Below, piece by piece: positions 1-8,428 of a stretch of 33,940 bases of DNA (position 1 is the first letter of the stretch; each line of letters opens with the position of its first letter). The notes below the pieces were generated by a model. It was not told where the DNA came from. It made no database searches and worked only from the letters and a program-made list of their open reading frames with translations. Made by a program: the position numbers and the translations under genes. The DNA comes from Verrucomicrobiota bacterium (lineage in GTDB: Bacteria > Verrucomicrobiota > Verrucomicrobiia > Limisphaerales > UBA1100), in the NCBI GenBank assembly GCA_028343615.1, contig JAOLZA010000029.1, positions 1 to 33,940 on the forward strand, read 5' to 3'.

Positions 1-1248
1 GGGTTGATGACTCAATGGGAAAAGGCCTGTGATACTGCGCGCGCAGAACATGTGACCAAGGTTGCCAGGGCCAAGGCCGAGGGCAAAAAGGAGCCGCGTT
101 TACGATTACCAAAAAAACCTAGCGATGCCCGTGCCGGATGGAGCCCGCCTGCCGGGTTGTTTAATGCGACCGTGATGCCTATTCGTCAACTGGGTCTGCG
201 CGGTGTCCTTTACTATCAGGGCGAGAACAACAATTTCATGCGCTGGACGCGCTATGAGTCCACGTTCCCCAAGGTGCCGATTTCCTTTCGTAAAGCCTTC
301 GGTGATGAATCGCTTCCCTTTGGCTGTATTAGTCAGCCCGGCTGGGGAACTTTCGGGATTGAACCTGAACTGGCTGTTGTTGCCGAAGGTTATGCCATTA
401 TTCGCGACATCCAGCGCCGTGCGCTTAAAGACGATCCGAATGCGGATATGATTGCCACTTATCCCACTGGCAATTCCTACATTCATCCTGCTGAAAAACT
501 GCCCGTGGCTGAATACGCTTCACTCTGGGCCCTGGCCAAGGTGTATGGAAAAAAGGTTGTGCACCGCGGCAACCAGTTCACGGAAATGAAAAAGAAGGAT
601 GGTAAACTTTTCCTCTTCTTTGATCAGGACCCTGTTGTACATGATCGCTGGAAGCACATTGAGAACAATGCCGCGTGGCAGGTGTTGCCGATGCCGCGTG
701 AAGGCAAGGCGCCAGTTCAGGGATTTATCATTGCTGGTGCGGATCGTCGTTGGTATCCGGCCAAGGCACGCGAAGCCAAGCTGGACAATCAATGGTGTAT
801 AGAATTGAGCAGTGATTTGGTGAAGGAGCCGGTGGCTGCTCGCTATGGCTGGGCAAACTGGCCCACCGGTAATCTTGTCGGTCGCGAACGAATCCCTGTG
901 CCGACTTTTCGCACTGATAATTGGCCCATTCCCGAGGGCATGAATTATTCGCCGGAAGCCAAACAGGCTAGTGAGGAAAAGATTAAGGCCTTGCGGGAAA
1001 CTGCCCAGCGACAGGCAATCGAGCGCAAGATTCGCCAAATGCAGATAGATCTTCCTGCCTTGGAGCGAGACCTGAATAAGGGGGATGCAAAAGCCCAGAT
1101 CGAGAGCAAGATCAGCCGATTGGAGGCTCTTCTGAATGAATTTGAAACCGACACGTGGCTTTCCCGTCAGCTTAATGAGTATGATTCTGAGTTTGCAGGG
1201 AAACTGGAGAGACTTCGCAAAACTGTCAGCGACTTAAAGAAGCAGTAG
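1..1248 (+). CDS. Sialate O-acetylesterase-like protein, 5' partial, with C-terminal coiled coil
   Basis: The reading frame is open from the first base, so the true start lies upstream; the ATG at 7 is probably internal. The protein belongs to the SGNH/SASA esterases that remove acetyl groups from sugars. Support is the block LYYQGENNN (about residues 75-83), matching the family's W/YYQGE block, and the C-terminal IHP followed by a stretch ending in SLWALAKVYGK, matching the family's IHPxxK...LALWALAKxYG region. The nucleophile serine block is outside the window. The residue three before the catalytic-type His is Ser, where an Asp is usual. After about residue 325 comes a Lys/Glu-rich helical tail with heptad-like leucines, probably a coiled coil, unusual for this family. 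The sialidase-like gene follows 65 bases downstream. The family call is firm; activity is uncertain. Confidence 0.85.
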   Translation, partial: GLMTQWEKACDTARAEHVTKVARAKAEGKKEPRLRLPKKPSDARAGWSPPAGLFNATVMPIRQLGLRGVLYYQGENNNFMRWTRYESTFPKVPISFRKAFGDESLPFGCISQPGWGTFGIEPELAVVAEGYAIIRDIQRRALKDDPNADMIATYPTGNSYIHPAEKLPVAEYASLWALAKVYGKKVVHRGNQFTEMKKKDGKLFLFFDQDPVVHDRWKHIENNAAWQVLPMPREGKAPVQGFIIAGADRRWYPAKAREAKLDNQWCIELSSDLVKEPVAARYGWANWPTGNLVGRERIPVPTFRTDNWPIPEGMNYSPEAKQASEEKIKALRETAQRQAIERKIRQMQIDLPALERDLNKGDAKAQIESKISRLEALLNEFETDTWLSRQLNEYDSEFAGKLERLRKTVSDLKKQ

Positions 1249-1313
1249 CTCCTTCCCGCGCACCGATGAGCATGATTTATAAAACTTAATCCTCTTAACA
1301 ATATACATAAACC

Positions 1314-2519
1314 ATGAACCTGAAATTCTCATTTATACCTATTTTCCTCGTGTGTGCCTTTGGCGCGACTTGGATGAGGGCCGCGGAGCCCGCTCCTTTT
1401 CCAATTTGGAAGCCGGGCGCAATGTTGGCGAAGGCTGAAGACCTACCTGAGATCAGCAACGTCGAATTCCATGTAATAAAGAAGTGGGATAAGAAGTCTG
1501 ACGGCTACACATTCCTCCACGGCGTCGGACTCGCACAACACAAAGGAAAGCTCTACGCATCCTTCGGGCACAACAAGGGCGCCGAGAACACGGTTAGTGA
1601 AGAGGCTCAATATCGGGTCAGCGAGGACGGGGGCCGGACATGGGGGCCGCTCAAAGTGATAGATGCTGGAGACGAACCGGATCTCGCCGTTAGCCACGGC
1701 GTATTTCATGTCCATGAAGGAGCTCTTTGGGCGTTCCACGGCGCCTATTTCGGTCATGGTTCACCTAAAGAAGTTCATGAAAAGATGAAGCGTATCCACA
1801 CACGGGCGTATTGCCTCGATGAAAAGACAGGCAAGTGGGAGAAACACGGAGTCGTCGTCGAGAACGGGTTCTGGCCGATGAACCAACCCGTGAAGATGGC
1901 TGACGGGAACTGGATCATGCCTGGCTTTGTCGCGGGCTCGACCAGGGCTATCTTCCCCGCTGCCGTGGCGATCAGCCATGGCAACGACCTCACGAAGTGG
2001 GATCTTGTGAAGATCCCTGTGGCGAAGAATGTCAAGGCAATGTGGGGGGAGTCGGGGATATTTGTGGATGGCAAGACGATTTTCAATATCGCCCGCATCA
2101 AAGGCGGTACGGTGGCACTCGTCGCGAAGAGTGAGAATTTTGGTCGTAATTGGTCGCCGTCATCAGCAAGCAACCTGCCGATGACAACCTCGAAGCCCGC
2201 CGCCGGAATCCTCAGCACGGGCCAGCGTTACCTCGTCTGTACCACCGCGAAGGCAAACGGCTACAAACGCACACCGCTGACAATTGCGCTCTCGGAACCG
2301 AATGAAAACCAATTTAGCAAAGTCTTCGTAATTCGTCGTTCTCGGCACGATGGAAAGCTCGGCGAATCGGCCGATAGATTGAGCCTCTCATACCCATGCG
2401 CGATGGAGTATGATGGTAACCTTTATGTAGGCTATTCGAACGATGGTGGTCGGCGGGGTAACCTGAACAGTGCTGAACTTGCGGTAATTCCAATCAAGTC
2501 ACTAATAGTCCTCGAATAG
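1314..2519 (+). CDS. Secreted sialidase-like (exo-alpha-sialidase family) beta-propeller protein
   Basis: A 401-residue protein with a signal peptide (hydrophobic core about residues 4-20, ending near MRAAEP). It contains a clear Asp-box, SEDGGRTW at residues 103-110, and a degenerate second one, SENFGRNW, near residue 275. Asp-boxes sit on the blade turns of sialidase-type six-bladed propellers. Proteins of this kind are usually annotated as exo-alpha-sialidase or BNR-repeat proteins, but only some cleave sialic acid; I could not place the arginine triad by eye. It lies between a sialate O-acetylesterase-like gene and a carbohydrate esterase-like gene, consistent with glycan trimming outside the cytoplasm. 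The ATG at 1314 directly precedes the signal peptide and no Shine-Dalgarno is visible. Another carbohydrate-active propeller function is possible. Confidence 0.75.
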   Translation: MNLKFSFIPIFLVCAFGATWMRAAEPAPFPIWKPGAMLAKAEDLPEISNVEFHVIKKWDKKSDGYTFLHGVGLAQHKGKLYASFGHNKGAENTVSEEAQYRVSEDGGRTWGPLKVIDAGDEPDLAVSHGVFHVHEGALWAFHGAYFGHGSPKEVHEKMKRIHTRAYCLDEKTGKWEKHGVVVENGFWPMNQPVKMADGNWIMPGFVAGSTRAIFPAAVAISHGNDLTKWDLVKIPVAKNVKAMWGESGIFVDGKTIFNIARIKGGTVALVAKSENFGRNWSPSSASNLPMTTSKPAAGILSTGQRYLVCTTAKANGYKRTPLTIALSEPNENQFSKVFVIRRSRHDGKLGESADRLSLSYPCAMEYDGNLYVGYSNDGGRRGNLNSAELAVIPIKSLIVLE

Positions 2520-2599
2520 ACTCAAAGCGAACAAAGTGCTTCAGGCAACGCCGCTCCGCTTCGTGCCTGACCACTGACGTTTGCAATTAACAGTTCCGC

Positions 2600-3490
2600 A
2601 TGAAGCAACTTTCTTTGATTATCATTTTATTACTGACGTTAGCCTCTCTTGATGCCGAGCAGGTCAACAGCGCGGACGCGTCCGAGGGTAAAGTGCACGT
2701 CTACAAGCAGGTGGGTGATACCGCTCGCGAGATGGAGATCTTTTTCCCGAAGAATCATGACCCGGCAACGAAGGCTGTTCCGGGCATCATTATGTTTCAT
2801 GGGGGCGGCTGGGGCGGAGGACATCGGAAACAGTTCCGTTATCTTTGCCATTACTTTTCCACAAGGGGACTCGTCGCCGCCACTGTAACCTACAAGCTCG
2901 CCCCAAAGGCCCGCACCGAAAAAGCTAAAAGCACAGAATCTCGAAAGCGCGTCTGTATAATCGACGCGAAGAGTGCCATTCGTTGGTACAAGCAGAATGC
3001 TGATGAGCTGGGCATTGATCCCAAGCGTATTATCGCGGGTGGAGGTTCGGCCGGCGGGCATATCAGTTTGCTGGCGACAACCACCCCGGGATTGAATGAC
3101 CCCAACGACCCGAAAGGGTACGACACCTCCGTTGCGGCCTACCTTTTGTTCAATCCGGCGCTTAGCGCGGGTGATGCCAAGGATCCCGCCGTGGATTTTT
3201 TGCAGCAACTCAAAGCCGACTTCCCGCCGTCCATCGCATTCTTTGGAAGTGAGGACAATTGGATGAAAAAGGGATGGGACCCAGCGTATGATAAAATGAA
3301 GTCGCTCGGTGTCAAGTCGGCGGACTTCAGGATTGCCGAAGGGATGGGGCACGGGTTTTTCAACCGCCAGCCCTGGGCGGATGTCACCCTTATCGCGGCG
3401 GACAAGTTTCTGAAAGAGCTTGGTTTTATCGAGGGTGAACCCACGTTGGCCGCACCCAAGACTGGGGAGAAGCTGGCCAAAAGGCCTTAA
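2600..3490 (+). CDS. Secreted alpha/beta-hydrolase, carbohydrate esterase-like
   Basis: A 296-residue alpha/beta-hydrolase of the esterase/lipase (BD-FAE or hormone-sensitive-lipase-like) type. After a short signal peptide (residues 1-19) it shows the oxyanion-hole motif HGGGW at 67-71, the nucleophile elbow GGGSAGG with Ser150, a plausible acid Asp219 in GSEDNW, and His251 in GMGHGFF. The catalytic set therefore looks complete. Such enzymes typically remove acetyl or feruloyl groups from polysaccharide side chains; the exact substrate cannot be read from the sequence. Its place next to an acetylesterase, a sialidase-like protein and sulfatases fits side-chain removal from a decorated glycan. 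The start at 2600 gives a good signal peptide. Confidence 0.85.
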   Translation: MKQLSLIIILLLTLASLDAEQVNSADASEGKVHVYKQVGDTAREMEIFFPKNHDPATKAVPGIIMFHGGGWGGGHRKQFRYLCHYFSTRGLVAATVTYKLAPKARTEKAKSTESRKRVCIIDAKSAIRWYKQNADELGIDPKRIIAGGGSAGGHISLLATTTPGLNDPNDPKGYDTSVAAYLLFNPALSAGDAKDPAVDFLQQLKADFPPSIAFFGSEDNWMKKGWDPAYDKMKSLGVKSADFRIAEGMGHGFFNRQPWADVTLIAADKFLKELGFIEGEPTLAAPKTGEKLAKRP

Positions 3491-3649
3491 TCGGACGCGA
3501 ACAAGACGTCGGCCTCAACGCGCTGATGCGTGTGAGTCACCTCAAACGTTATCAAATTCTTTTGGCAGCAGTATTGGAATGTTGACTGAGGTTTAAGGCC
3601 AATCATTTTCTGGTGTAAGCCTGAGGAGATGGTTATGTTCCCCTTCCCG

Positions 3650-5212
3650 ATGAATAAATCCTCTGTGCTCCTCTTTGCTTTACTGATTCCCCTTGCCGCT
3701 TGGGCTGAGGCAAGAAAACCCAACATTGTGTTATTCTTGGTGGATGATATGGGCTGGCAAGATACCTCTGTAGATTTTCATTCCGAACGCACGCCTTTTA
3801 ACGACCACTTCCGGACACCGAATATGGAGAGGTTGGCCAAGCAGGGTGTGAAATTTACCCAGGCCTATGCTGCAGCCGTATGCTCCCCGACGCGTACCTC
3901 GATCATGACCGGCCAGAACCCAATCCGTCACCACGTGACCAACTGGACGCTCAACAAGAACGGAGAAACTTCCGGTAAAACCGTCCGACTCCAGGCACCG
4001 ACCAACTGGAAACGCAACGGTCTGCAACCTGGTGCCATCACATTACCCAAACTGCTCCAAGGAGCCGGCTACTACACGATCCACGCGGGCAAAGCGCATT
4101 GGGGCGCTCACGACACACTCGGTTCCAATCCCAAGAATCTGGGTTTTGACGCCAACATCGCAGGTCACGCCGCTGGTGGACCTGGTGGATGGTACGGCAA
4201 AACTAACTTTGGCAATAATTCCGACGGCACGCCAAAACGCCCTTGGGGTATTCCGGGGCTCGAGCATTACTACGGCAAGGAGATCCACCTCACCGACGCC
4301 ACTACCATTGACGCGCTTAAGGCCGTCGATATCGCCGTGAAGAAGGACAAGCCCTTTTACCTTTACCTCGCCCACTACGCAGTGCATGCGCCCATTCGCC
4401 CGCACTCGCCATACGACGATCACTACAAGGGCAAGAAATACGCAGGCACCAACGTCCCGATCCCGGGCGTTGAGGTTAGCTATGCTTCCATGGTGGAAGG
4501 CATGGATGCCAGCCTCGGGCAGTTATTGGATAAACTCGACGAGCTCAAGGTGGCGGAAGACACCATCATTATATTTTCGTCGGACAACGGTGGACTCTCC
4601 TATGGAGCGCGCGGTAAAACGCCGAGAAATACCGGACGAAACACTCACTGCTGGCCATTGAAAGCGGGTAAAGGTTCCGCCTACGAAGGCGGGACGCGTG
4701 TTCCTATGATCGTCTCATGGGCGCGGCCGAATACCGAAAACCCGCATCAGAAAAAGATTCCTATTGCCGCTGCCTCCATCTGTGACACACCGAACATTTG
4801 CGAAGACTACTATCCGACTCTCTGTAATTGGGCAGGGATCAGTGACCAGCTTGCAGGACGTGAAGACATCGACGGCCGAGACCTCACTGCCGACGTCACC
4901 GGTAAACCGCCAAAGGTTACCCGACCGCTTCTCTTTCATTATCCGCATGTCTGGGGTCCGCGCGGCCCGGGATACGAACCGCACAGCAGCATTCGGTTCG
5001 GTGATTGGAAGGCCATCTACTTTTACCATCCCCAGCGTTGGGAACTCTACAACCTGAAGGATGACCTCGGTGAGGCGAAAAACATGGCCAACACCCATCC
5101 CGAACGGCTCAAGGAGTTATCCGCTCGCATGAAAATTGAACATGATCGTCGAGATGCCCAATACCCCGCCAACCGCGAAACCAAAGAGCCCGAACCACCT
5201 CTCTGGCAATGA
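3650..5212 (+). CDS. Secreted S1 sulfatase (arylsulfatase-type), CSPTR motif
   Basis: Hydrolyses a sulfate ester using a formylglycine made from Cys78 (520-residue numbering) in CSPTRTSIMTG. Metal ligands are visible in VDDMGW near the N-terminus and in SSDNGG. The usual GKWH motif reads GKAHWG. The frame opens at 3629, and a GAGGAG at 3623-3628 would suit the ATG at 3635. I chose the ATG at 3650 because the DNA from 3647 onward aligns with the start of the next sulfatase (47 of 60 bases identical by hand) exactly from that codon. The signal peptide is MNKSSVLLFALLIPLAAWA. It is closest in motif pattern to the sulfatase half of the fusion at 21730. First of three consecutive sulfatases; the substrate cannot be assigned. 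Confidence 0.93.
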   Translation: MNKSSVLLFALLIPLAAWAEARKPNIVLFLVDDMGWQDTSVDFHSERTPFNDHFRTPNMERLAKQGVKFTQAYAAAVCSPTRTSIMTGQNPIRHHVTNWTLNKNGETSGKTVRLQAPTNWKRNGLQPGAITLPKLLQGAGYYTIHAGKAHWGAHDTLGSNPKNLGFDANIAGHAAGGPGGWYGKTNFGNNSDGTPKRPWGIPGLEHYYGKEIHLTDATTIDALKAVDIAVKKDKPFYLYLAHYAVHAPIRPHSPYDDHYKGKKYAGTNVPIPGVEVSYASMVEGMDASLGQLLDKLDELKVAEDTIIIFSSDNGGLSYGARGKTPRNTGRNTHCWPLKAGKGSAYEGGTRVPMIVSWARPNTENPHQKKIPIAAASICDTPNICEDYYPTLCNWAGISDQLAGREDIDGRDLTADVTGKPPKVTRPLLFHYPHVWGPRGPGYEPHSSIRFGDWKAIYFYHPQRWELYNLKDDLGEAKNMANTHPERLKELSARMKIEHDRRDAQYPANRETKEPEPPLWQ

Positions 5213-5346
5213 GAACGAAAAGTAATGCGGTTTACGATCGAGAAGATAAGTAATCCCTGCGCAAATGCATTCTCAATTACGCGAATGAAGAAATAATGTT
5301 TTTGCGTGTTCTGATTTAATAACCGGTTTATATTTTTCGCATGCCG

Positions 5347-6840
5347 ATGAATAAATTTTATCTGACCCTCTTTGCTTTACTGTTTCCATTGGCAGTTTGG
5401 GCCGTGGAAAAAAAACCGAACATCCTGTTCATGATGAGCGACGACCATGCGTCTGAGGCAATTGGCGCGTATGGCTCGTGGCTTAAGGATTTTGTACACA
5501 CGCCCACGATTGACCGGCTGGCTGCCGAAGGGATGCGCTTCACGAATGTCTGCTGCAACAACTCCATCTGCTCCCCCAGCCGCGCGAGCATTATCTCCGG
5601 CCAATACAGTCACGTAACCGGTGCGCTGAACCTCAACTGCCGGCTCAAGGATGATGCGCCCAGCTACATTCGCGAGCTGACAAAAGCCGGATACCAAACC
5701 TGTGTTACCGGCAAATGGCACATGCAGCAGTTTCCGCGTGGCGCGGGCGATTATGCAGTGACCAAGGGGCAGGGAAAATATTTCAACCCCACACTGTATC
5801 GCCCTGATGGCACCACTGAGAAATACGAAGGCTATTACGCCGATCGTTACACCGATAGTGCGCTTAAGTGGCTGAAAGGGCGCGACAAGGACAAGCCATT
5901 TTACTTGAGTCTGCACTTCAAGGGTCCGCATGAATCATTCGAATATCCTGAGCGCTGGGCCAAACTGCACGCCGGCCGCAAGATACCCGAGCCAGACAGC
6001 CTGCACGAGAATGTCGATAAATCCAGTCCACGGCTCAAAGGCATGCATTACTCGTCGATGTACGACCCGCAATCACCAAAGCCTTACTATTTGAAATACG
6101 AAAACGTGCTGCCGAGTAAGAGCAACGATCCCAAGGAACGCCGTTCCATCGCATACCAGCACATGATCCATAAATTTCTCCGTTGCGTCGCCGCCATTGA
6201 CGACAATGTGAAGCGCGTGCTCGAGTATCTTGATGCAGAAGGCATCAAGGATAATACCCTTATCATTTACACCAGTGACCAAGGCTATTGGCTTGGTCAA
6301 CACAACATGCACGACAAACGCCTCATTCTTGAGGAGTCTCTCAAGATGCCGTTCATTGTACGCTATCCAAAAGAGATAAAGGCCGGCACTGTGAATGGTC
6401 GCCTTGGAATGAACATCGACTTCGGCCCCACCATGCTTGACTACGCCGGCGTGAAAATTCCAGCCGCCATGCAGGGTGTAAGCATGCGTCCTTTGTTGCG
6501 TGGGGAGAATCCTGCCGACTGGCGCACCGGCATCTTCTACGCGTACTATGCGCGCGCGCCGATGCATTGGGGAATTCGGACCCAGCGCTACAAGCTCATC
6601 CATTTTCCGGATACCGATGAGTTTGAATTTTATGACCTGAAATTTGACCCGCGCGAAATGCGCAACGCCGCCAGTGATCCCGTCCAACGAACCACCATCG
6701 CCGCCACCGAGGAACAACTCACCACGCTCATGAATCAAACCGGTATCAGCAAAAAATATCTTCTTGAGCATATGAAGAACAACAGAGAACGTCCGCCCTT
6801 ATCGGGGGTGCGGCGCGGCCCCAAGAAAAAGAAGAAATAA
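5347..6840 (+). CDS. Secreted S1 sulfatase, N-acetylglucosamine-6-sulfatase/mucin-sulfatase-like
   Basis: A 497-residue sulfatase with a signal peptide ending near AVWA. Formylglycine site Cys75 in CSPSRASIISG; N-terminal metal ligands in SDDH; GKWHM at about 120; the later metal motif reads TSDQGYWLGQH, with Gln in place of the more common Asn or His. The SDDHA start, the GQGKYFNP stretch and the C-terminal region with GIRTQRYKLIHF are typical of the group that includes mucin-desulfating and N-acetylglucosamine-6-sulfatases, so a 6-O-sulfated amino sugar is one plausible substrate (inference). An in-frame ATG two codons upstream (5341) is an alternative start. The basic tail (KKKKK) is notable. 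It is a paralogue of the sulfatase at 13356. Confidence 0.93.
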   Translation: MNKFYLTLFALLFPLAVWAVEKKPNILFMMSDDHASEAIGAYGSWLKDFVHTPTIDRLAAEGMRFTNVCCNNSICSPSRASIISGQYSHVTGALNLNCRLKDDAPSYIRELTKAGYQTCVTGKWHMQQFPRGAGDYAVTKGQGKYFNPTLYRPDGTTEKYEGYYADRYTDSALKWLKGRDKDKPFYLSLHFKGPHESFEYPERWAKLHAGRKIPEPDSLHENVDKSSPRLKGMHYSSMYDPQSPKPYYLKYENVLPSKSNDPKERRSIAYQHMIHKFLRCVAAIDDNVKRVLEYLDAEGIKDNTLIIYTSDQGYWLGQHNMHDKRLILEESLKMPFIVRYPKEIKAGTVNGRLGMNIDFGPTMLDYAGVKIPAAMQGVSMRPLLRGENPADWRTGIFYAYYARAPMHWGIRTQRYKLIHFPDTDEFEFYDLKFDPREMRNAASDPVQRTTIAATEEQLTTLMNQTGISKKYLLEHMKNNRERPPLSGVRRGPKKKKK

Positions 6841-6907
6841 TTATGCATAGGCAATTTTGATCGAAAAGAAATAGGTAACGAGCCGGATTGTTAAACCATA
6901 ACGAATT

Positions 6908-8305
6908 ATGAATATACCAAAAGCACTTCTCTGCGTTCTGACCATTGCCGCTATCTTACCAACCAGTTCGGCAAAGGAACCGGTCGGGAAAATCAAAAAC
7001 GTTCTTCTGATCATGTCTGATGACCTGAAGGCCAGTGCCTTGGCGGCTTATGGAAATACCGTCTGCCAGACGCCCAACATTGATCGGCTGGCAAAGTCGG
7101 GGATGGTTTTTGAACGCGCTTACTGCCAGGGCCTAGCTTGTTCGCCGTCGCGACCATCGATGTTGCGCAGCATTTATCCCAAGTCAAAGGTAACCGCACC
7201 GACGATTGGTGAGCATCTTCAAAAGCATGGAATGCACACGGCACGCGTGGGCAAGATTTTTCATATGCCCGTGCCTCATGCGCAGCTTGATGGCAGTGAC
7301 GGCAGGGACGTCGCTGAATGTTGGACCGAGCGTTACAACACCATGAGCGCTGAAACGTTCTCGCCGGGGCTCTACCGGTTGTTGAATTCGGACATCGTGA
7401 CCCGGAAGATTGAAGGGCGTGACGCCAAGGGCCGTAACCGCATGTGGGCAACGGTTGAAACCGACAAGGGAGATGGGTCGGATCAGGCCGACCACATGGT
7501 TGCGACAAAAGCAGTTGAATTGCTGCGCGAACGCAAGAAGGCAGGCAAACCATTCTTTCTGGGTGTGGGCTTTGTGAGACCGCACTTCCCGATGGTTCAG
7601 CCAAAAAAGTTCTTCAACCTGTATCCGCAGGAGAAGATGAAGATTCCACCGCAGATTGCGGGCGACTTGGATGATATCCCTCTTGCCGGTCGTGGGTTCG
7701 ATGGTAAGGGGCTCAATGAAATGGAGGAGAGCCGCCGTCGTATGTGGCAGGCGTATTACGGTTCGGTGACCTTTATGGATGAGCAGCTTGGAAAAGTTCT
7801 CGACGAACTTGAGCGCCTTGGACTGCGCGATTCTACAGCAATCGTGTTCACCACCGACCATGGCTACCATCTGGGCGAACATGGATTCTGGCAGAAAGGC
7901 AATCTGCATGAGGAAGTTGTACGCGTGCCATTGATTATCAGTGCACCGGGGATCAGGCCGGGACGGACATCGTCATTGGTGGAGCTGGTGGATCTCTATC
8001 CCACCTGGACAGACCTGCTGCAACTGCCAGCCCCGAAGGGCTTGCATGGAAAAAGCCTGGCAGCAATTCTTCGGAATCCGAATGCGAAAGTGCGCGATAC
8101 AGCTCTCTCAATCCATAACCGGGCAGGCGGTGGTCTGCGCTCGTCCCGGTGGCATTACATGAATTATGCCGGCAAAGGAGAAGAACTCTATGACATGATC
8201 AAGGATCCAGACCAGTACACCAATGTTGTTTCCGATTCGAAATATGCCGCCATACTCAAAAAAGCTAGGGCCCAGTACAAGGACCGGATGGCGGCCGCGA
8301 AATAA
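6908..8305 (+). CDS. Secreted sulfatase, iduronate-2-sulfatase-like
   Basis: A 465-residue sulfatase with signal peptide (residues 1-22). Formylglycine site Cys78 in CSPSRPSMLRS; metal ligands in SDD and TTDHGYHLGEH. The lysine motif reads GKIFHM, as in the iduronate-2-sulfatase group (human IDS has GKVFHP), and GFVRPHFP followed by FFNLYP matches that group's VGYxKPHxPF...LYP region. A 2-O-sulfated uronic acid or similar residue is therefore a reasonable guess, though this branch also contains enzymes on other sulfated sugars. It ends the run of three sulfatases; a 123-base gap with a promoter candidate follows. Its closest relative in the window is the sulfatase at 19351. Confidence 0.92.
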   Translation: MNIPKALLCVLTIAAILPTSSAKEPVGKIKNVLLIMSDDLKASALAAYGNTVCQTPNIDRLAKSGMVFERAYCQGLACSPSRPSMLRSIYPKSKVTAPTIGEHLQKHGMHTARVGKIFHMPVPHAQLDGSDGRDVAECWTERYNTMSAETFSPGLYRLLNSDIVTRKIEGRDAKGRNRMWATVETDKGDGSDQADHMVATKAVELLRERKKAGKPFFLGVGFVRPHFPMVQPKKFFNLYPQEKMKIPPQIAGDLDDIPLAGRGFDGKGLNEMEESRRRMWQAYYGSVTFMDEQLGKVLDELERLGLRDSTAIVFTTDHGYHLGEHGFWQKGNLHEEVVRVPLIISAPGIRPGRTSSLVELVDLYPTWTDLLQLPAPKGLHGKSLAAILRNPNAKVRDTALSIHNRAGGGLRSSRWHYMNYAGKGEELYDMIKDPDQYTNVVSDSKYAAILKKARAQYKDRMAAAK

Positions 8306-8389
8306 GCGACGTTCCGATGAAAATAACGTTTTTTAGTGTTCTTTTTTGAGAGTAGGTTTACTTTTCCTTGCAAGAGTAAGAACGGTGTA

Positions 8390-8417
8390 TTGTCACCGCA
8401 AATTTATTAGATACGAT
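8390..8417 (+). promoter_or_regulatory. Candidate sigma70-type promoter upstream of the first Tat oxidoreductase
   Basis: TTGTCA (8390-8395), a 16-base spacer, then TACGAT (8412-8417). The start codon is only 11 bases after the -10 box, so the transcript would have a leader of a few bases at most. Seen by eye in an AT-rich intergenic gap; not tested. Confidence 0.35.
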
Positions 8418-8428
8418 CACTAATTCTC

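Noticed and set aside
2541-2570. Inverted repeat TCAGGCA ... TGCCTGA between the sialidase-like and esterase genes, considered as a terminator
   Set aside because: The loop is 16 bases and no T-run follows, so there is too little to call a terminator.
4043-4423. Long reverse-strand open frames opposite the sulfatases, such as this 126-residue one and those at 6073-6771 and 7184-7909
   Set aside because: Each lies wholly inside a strongly supported plus-strand gene, has no recognisable motif and has no gap for its own promoter.
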